A stretch of DNA of 64,000 bases. It comes from Flaccisagitta enflata (taxonomy: Eukaryota > Chaetognatha > Sagittoidea > Aphragmophora). The stretch covers positions 49,352,001 through 49,416,000 of the forward strand of contig OZ231128.1 in assembly GCA_965153355.1 (NCBI GenBank), written 5' to 3'. Under the pieces are notes generated by a model, which was given only the letters and a program-made list of their open reading frames with translations, did no database searches and had not been told where the DNA came from. Shown here piece after piece: positions 60,062 through 64,000 of the stretch (its first letter is position 1; each line of letters starts with the position of its first letter). The translations under genes and the position numbers were made by a program.

Positions 60062-60371
60062 TTTTTAGATGCGTCCGTCAGGAACGCATCTCTATAAGAG
60101 GGTCTGTCCGTCCGTCGGTCCGTCCGTCGGTCCGTCCGTCGGTCCGTCCGTCGGTCCGTCCGTCGGTCCGTCCGTCACGCCTGTGCAAAAAACGCGTTTC
60201 TAGGCTGTTTTTGGCCACGGCGAGATCCTACACTGAAACAAATGATCAACCAACATGTTTTGAGTCTTTTCACCCGTCTGTTCGTCCATCTGTCTCTCCA
60301 TATAAATGTCGCATGATCAACACACGCTGAGACACAGCCCGGACACATCGTTGCCCGGTCGGGCTTGTTTC
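60062..60371 (-). mobile_element. Hairpin-ended element, family B (complete)
   Basis: The hairpin GATGCGT-ccgtcagga-ACGCATC (60068-60090) is followed by CTCTATAAGAGGGTCTGTCC and a long (GTCCGTCG)n core. Distal GGACACATC (60341-60349) differs at one base from the exact inverse. The end is GTTGCCCGGTCGGGCTTGTT. Confidence 0.8.
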
Positions 60372-60392
60372 TTCTCTCTTTTTCCTTATTCC

Positions 60393-60614
60393 TTTTTAGT
60401 CGCGTGCTACGCGACTCTACAACCCGCTTTGTCGGTCCGTCCGTCGGTCCGTCCGTCCGTCCGTCCGTCGGTCCGTCCGTCCGTCACACTTTACTTTTTT
60501 TTTGGTTTTTGCAGTCTTTGGCCTCACCGCTCCTGCCCAAATGATTGAGTGACCTCAAATACAGCCCCTGCCCACCCGCACGCGACTGGGGTAGCCGTGT
60601 ATCCGGCCTTGTTT
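60393..60614 (-). mobile_element. Family A element (complete)
   Basis: The hairpin GTCGCGT-gct-ACGCGAC (60399-60415), CTCTACAACCCGCTTTGTC and (GTCC)n are followed by the distal GCACGCGAC (60578-60586) and GTGTATCCGGCCTTGTT. It sits head-to-tail 22 bp after a family B element. Confidence 0.88.
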
Positions 60615-61285
60615 CTTTTCTTTTTTCTTTTTTTACCAGTTTGATGGTGAACTCGGTCCTTCAGCGGCTGAACAAAAGGGCAAACCCAAGAAATTGACCT
60701 TTCACGAGCGAAGGGGCAAAAAAACTTGACCTGCTATTTACAAACAATTCTACGTTTCTAGATTAAAGAATGAAAGAGGTCTGAAGAATCCTTGGAAACA
60801 CATCCACCCGTTTATGCAACCCGAGCGTCTCATAAAATGAGATTCATCACTTCATGTCATGTCATATCCTTAACTTGACACCAGTCTCAACTTCTGAAAT
60901 TCCGATGAAGCATGTAATCCCTAACATTAGAAACGACAAATTGTGAGTCGGAGAAAAAGTAGACACTAGCAAAACAGGTTCAATTCTCGTTGAAGCGCGG
61001 TCCAAAAAAGTGTAAATGTCATTCGAGACCCGACCACAACTTAGATTTCTACACGCATGTAACCACCTCCACCGCATTTTTTTTTCTCATCTGCTTAATG
61101 CTTTAACTTAATCAATACCAACTTCAAAAAAAAAAAAAAAATAGATAAATAAAAAGAATGATAAAATAAATAAAAAAAAGGAGGAGGAAATAAGAGGAGA
61201 AATTGAATTGTGTAACGCCATCCATAATTCATTCTCAGGCAATAACGAGTTTTCCTTTAATATATTTCCAAGCAGCGTTGGCAGA
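60615..61285. other. Intergenic stretch, no gene seen
   Basis: Unique sequence with poly-A and AAAT-rich patches near 61123-61180. No exon recognised. Confidence 0.5.
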
Positions 61286-61286
61286 G

Positions 61287-61287
61287 A

Positions 61288-61363
<76 letters not shown>
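61287..61363. repeat. (CT)n microsatellite
   Basis: About 36 CT units. Confidence 0.95.
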
Positions 61364-61365
<2 letters not shown>

Positions 61366-61435
61366 CCTCCGTTGATTGAATTTTCTCCGTGCAACAAATT
61401 CGGGGACTTTGACGTGAAATATGGAAAACAAGGGA

Positions 61436-61618
61436 AAAGATGAGCGTTTGTCGAGTGGTGAGGTGTGAGAAAGGAAGGAAAGAGACGAATGTTCAGCAAG
61501 TGGTGAGTTATGAGAGCGAAAGGAAAGAGAGGAGTGTTCATGAGAAGGGAAGGAAAAAGACAAGCGTACGTTGAGTGGTGAGGTATGAGAAGGGAAGAAA
61601 AAGAAAGGGAAGGAGAAG
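61436..61618. repeat. Three diverged repeats of about 60 bp (gagtggtgaggtatgaga)
   Basis: Units of the pattern gttgagtggtgaggtatgag, aaggaaggaaagagacgag recur three times in tandem. Confidence 0.75.
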
Positions 61619-61650
61619 TTGAATGTAATGTAAACGGAAGAGTGAACGAG

Positions 61651-61863
61651 AAACAAGGCCGGATACACGGCTACTTCAGTCGCGTGCGGGTGGGCAGGGG
61701 CCGTATTTGAGGTCACTTGATCACTTGGGCAGGAGCAGTGAGGCCATAGACCGCAAAAACCTAAAAAAAGTAAAGTGTGACGGACAGACCGACGGACGGA
61801 CCGACGGACCGACGGACGGACCGACAAAGCGGGGTGTAGAGTCGCGTAGCACGCGACTAAAAA
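61651..61863 (+). mobile_element. Family A element (complete)
   Basis: ACAAGGCCGGATACACGGCT, arm GTCGCGTGC, GGGTGGGCAGGGGC, AGTAAAGTGTGACGGACAG, a GACC core, GCGGGGTGTAGA, hairpin GTCGCGT-agc-ACGCGAC and TAAAAA. All blocks are intact. Confidence 0.88.
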
Positions 61864-61944
61864 GAAAAAAGAAAAGACAACCATGAGATGCAGCTGATGA
61901 AAATAAAGTAGTTATCAATGAGAGGAATTAACAAAAGCTATTAC

Positions 61945-62029
61945 AAAAACATTTTCCCCCGAATTGCACTTGCCCGTATTGACGCATGCAATGGCCAATG
62001 CAAGCTTCGTGCGTAACAGTTGCTACTAA
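61945..62029 (-). CDS. Candidate exon with WSC-like motif (partial gene)
   Basis: Between an acceptor ctaactagtcctcag and a possible donor TTT|GTAATA the frame reads VTHEACIGHCMRQYG, then QVQFGGKCF with Cys completed at the junction. The spacing Thr-x-x-x-Cys-x3-Cys, then Gly/Val-Gln-x-Gly-x-x-Cys-x-Cys recalls the second half of WSC carbohydrate-binding domains. The open frame extends further upstream (to 62113). It could belong to a gene extending beyond this window or lie upstream of the SUEL-TM gene on the same strand. Confidence 0.35.
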
Positions 62030-62119
62030 CTGAGGACTAGTTAGAGACTGGTAAATGCGAGCCTGAGCCTCGAGACTTTCGGAGGTGTTCGGGTCTTTGA
62101 GTAAAGGAGTCACTCAATT

Positions 62120-62739
62120 TTCTGCTTCAAATGAGCGACAGCGATTTAACCCCGCTCGCGCTCCCTCGCTACCGCTTCCGCTCGCGCTCCCTCACTTCCG
62201 GTCCGTTGCATCAACAGAAAAAAAAACTTCTGCGCTGGCTGATTGGGTTGATGGATAGATGGAGGGAATCTGAGGGATAAAACAAACTTTGCCTCTGATA
62301 TGAGGTTTCTTAGTGTTTCTGAAAAAAATGTCACCATGTCAAATTGCTCATGTTGATGTCACTTTCTTTTAACATTCAATGATGGAGATTCGCACACTGA
62401 TGATACTATAACAAATAAGGTGCGAGTGAAAGCCGAGTGTATGTTTTCAGACTATGTTTAGTGATGAGCTAAAATTAATCAATTCCAATGCATCAACTTT
62501 CTCCTCTCTCCCCAATTATCGGTACACCATTGTCCCCACTATCGATTTCCAAAGCAAATAAAAGCTGACTTTCACTGTTGACCTTGCAATAATGCTCAAG
62601 GTTACTTGGCAGAGATTACGTATGCGCTGATCAATTTTCAAACGAACTTCCTTATATTATCTATTCATTTTCTCATAAATGCAAATGATTATTCTGCGAA
62701 ATATTGGGAAAATTGCCTTTTGTCTGCGCCCAACATTAT

Positions 62740-62740
<1 letters not shown>
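62120..62740. other. Intergenic stretch, no gene seen
   Basis: Short direct repeat cgctcgcgctccctc near 62153-62192. No exon recognised. Confidence 0.5.

Positions 62741-62741
<1 letters not shown>

Positions 62742-62785
<44 letters not shown>
62742..62785. repeat. (CT)n microsatellite
   Basis: About 21 CT units. Confidence 0.9.
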
Positions 62786-62786
<1 letters not shown>

Positions 62787-63139
62787 TGTCGTTCTTGCGA
62801 GGATCTGTCCTACAGTAGGAGTTCAACAGTAAGCAAAACCCAGAATCAAAATACAGCTTTTGAGTGAATGGTAAATGAAGTTACCATTAATGAGGATGAC
62901 AGAGTTATAGAGTGAAAAGTTCGTAAGCAACCAATTAGACATCACATTCGGTGAGCTGCTTGCAATGCTGCATCCAAACCGCTTAAAAGCTATATGAAAC
63001 AACGAATATGGACACTATAATGATAGTCAACAAACTTTATCAAGCAAAACCGAAAATCCGTTGAAGTGAGTTTCGTCGTTCAAGCCGAGCCAAACCATTC
63101 TAAGTCGAGATTGATTATTCTATAGAAAGTATTGAGAAC

Positions 63140-63292
63140 ATTGCAGTCAACCAAAGAGAGAGAATATAACAGCCAATTACTGATACGAATTCGGAACAAA
63201 GAGTCGCACTCACAAGAGACGGTTATTGTCCGCTGATGTTCGATTTTCGGGGCGTGGAAATGCAAATGGCGACCATATTGGCAGCATGATTC
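63140..63292 (-). CDS. Candidate exon resembling the first half of a SUEL domain
   Basis: After a possible acceptor (ttttgaaatcag) the minus-strand frame contains EHQRTITVSCECDSLFRIRI and a downstream Cys. This fits the SUEL start (Arg-x-Leu/Ile-Thr-Val-x-Cys, then I-x-I). The typical A-x-YG element is missing and I found no good donor. Weak; same strand as the SUEL-TM gene. Confidence 0.22.
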
Positions 63293-63299
63293 TGATTTC

Positions 63300-64000
63300 A
63301 AAACGTGATTGGCGTTGTTAGACTTTCAATTGCGCCCGCTGTTGTGATAGCCTAGAAGTATTGAAAAATGGATGGTGTCTAACCATTTTAAGTATAATCT
63401 CTACGAAACATTTTGGTATAAGAAGCACGGGATATGAACACAAGTCATGTTGTGGGCCCACTTCATACTGCCCCACCACCACGTAAAATAAGAACGTGTC
63501 ACCTTCAAATCAGATTATCATAACCACCAATTAACCAGCATACTGAGCCAGAACCCACCACCAGACTTAATACCTCTAACCCCCAAATTGCCACATCATC
63601 ATCATCATCAAAGCGCATTTTTCTTCAGCATCGTCTTTTTGTGCTGAAAGAAACCTTTTGGCTAAATTTGATTGAAGTGCAAAAATTGCGATGATGAATT
63701 GATTTGGTCAGTTTGCCGATGTTCCGGTCTTCTTAGAGGCCGGTTCACTTTGATTTGTCGACTTATGCGAGCTCGCCAATCTACCCGATTGACGGATGAC
63801 GATGTTTCGGTTTTGCTGACCTGCCGATGACGATGATGATACGCAGCATCGGTGAAAATGATGAATTACTCGAGAGATTTGGGATATTCTCCTGACTTGA
63901 GTAAATAAAGGGGGCCCTCCTCAGCAGCACCTTTAACAGTCCCCCCCCCCCTTCCCCACCCTAAAGGACACGATACTTGAGTCCTAGATTATTTAGGTTT
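63300..64000. other. Intergenic stretch, no gene seen
   Basis: It includes a short ATC run (63597-63610), GAT-rich patches near 63825 and a run of C near 63943. No exon recognised. Confidence 0.5.

Noticed and set aside
61108-61884. 258-codon minus-strand frame
   Set aside because: It runs through a CT microsatellite, a family A element and a diverged tandem repeat. No domain or consistent composition.

Overview
This window is nuclear DNA from an animal, most likely a marine invertebrate. Its genes are split by GT-AG introns of 0.15-5 kb. One gene is a MAP3K19 (YSK4)-type kinase, another carries a SUEL galactose-binding lectin domain, and intergenic space is crowded with microsatellites and short non-autonomous transposons. 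I cannot name the species. I saw no bacterial gene organisation, rRNA, recognisable tRNA, CRISPR array or viral gene.

Layout. 1-9.4 kb: no gene; simple repeats, terminal-inverted-repeat MITEs, fold-back elements and several copies of a hairpin-ended, microsatellite-cored element (family A below). 9.4-34.4 kb, + strand: one gene whose eight exons I joined by splice phase. A giant low-complexity exon (9425-19668) is followed by seven small exons encoding a complete protein kinase domain. Introns of this gene hold a 2.3 kb tandem duplication of the end of the giant exon, a minisatellite that reiterates the 5' splice site, a 3.04 kb fold-back element and nested MITEs. 34.4-38.0 kb: the 3' flank of the kinase gene, repeated at 51.7-55.5 kb. 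41.4-50.2 kb, - strand: a gene of at least three exons encoding a SUEL lectin domain, one transmembrane helix and a cytoplasmic tail with tyrosine and proline-rich motifs. 55.5-64 kb: repeats, more mobile elements, and two weak minus-strand exon candidates (one WSC-like, one resembling half a SUEL domain).

Most notable observations. (1) A 100-bp tandem duplication at 14941-15140 breaks the giant exon's frame, yet it duplicates an AG|GT site so that removing exactly 100 bp as a GT-AG intron restores one 3,696-codon frame. (2) At least four hairpin-ended repeat families share one architecture: a terminal hairpin plus a distal inverted copy of its first arm. The three segments change together between families, and even in an individual copy, which points to a structure used in mobilisation (Helentron/HINE-like). 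(3) All seven introns of the kinase gene are phase 2. (4) The donor of kinase intron 2 has grown into an array of about two dozen GTAAGT motifs.

The two genes lie on opposite strands with tail-to-tail (convergent) orientation. Nothing in the sequence links their functions.
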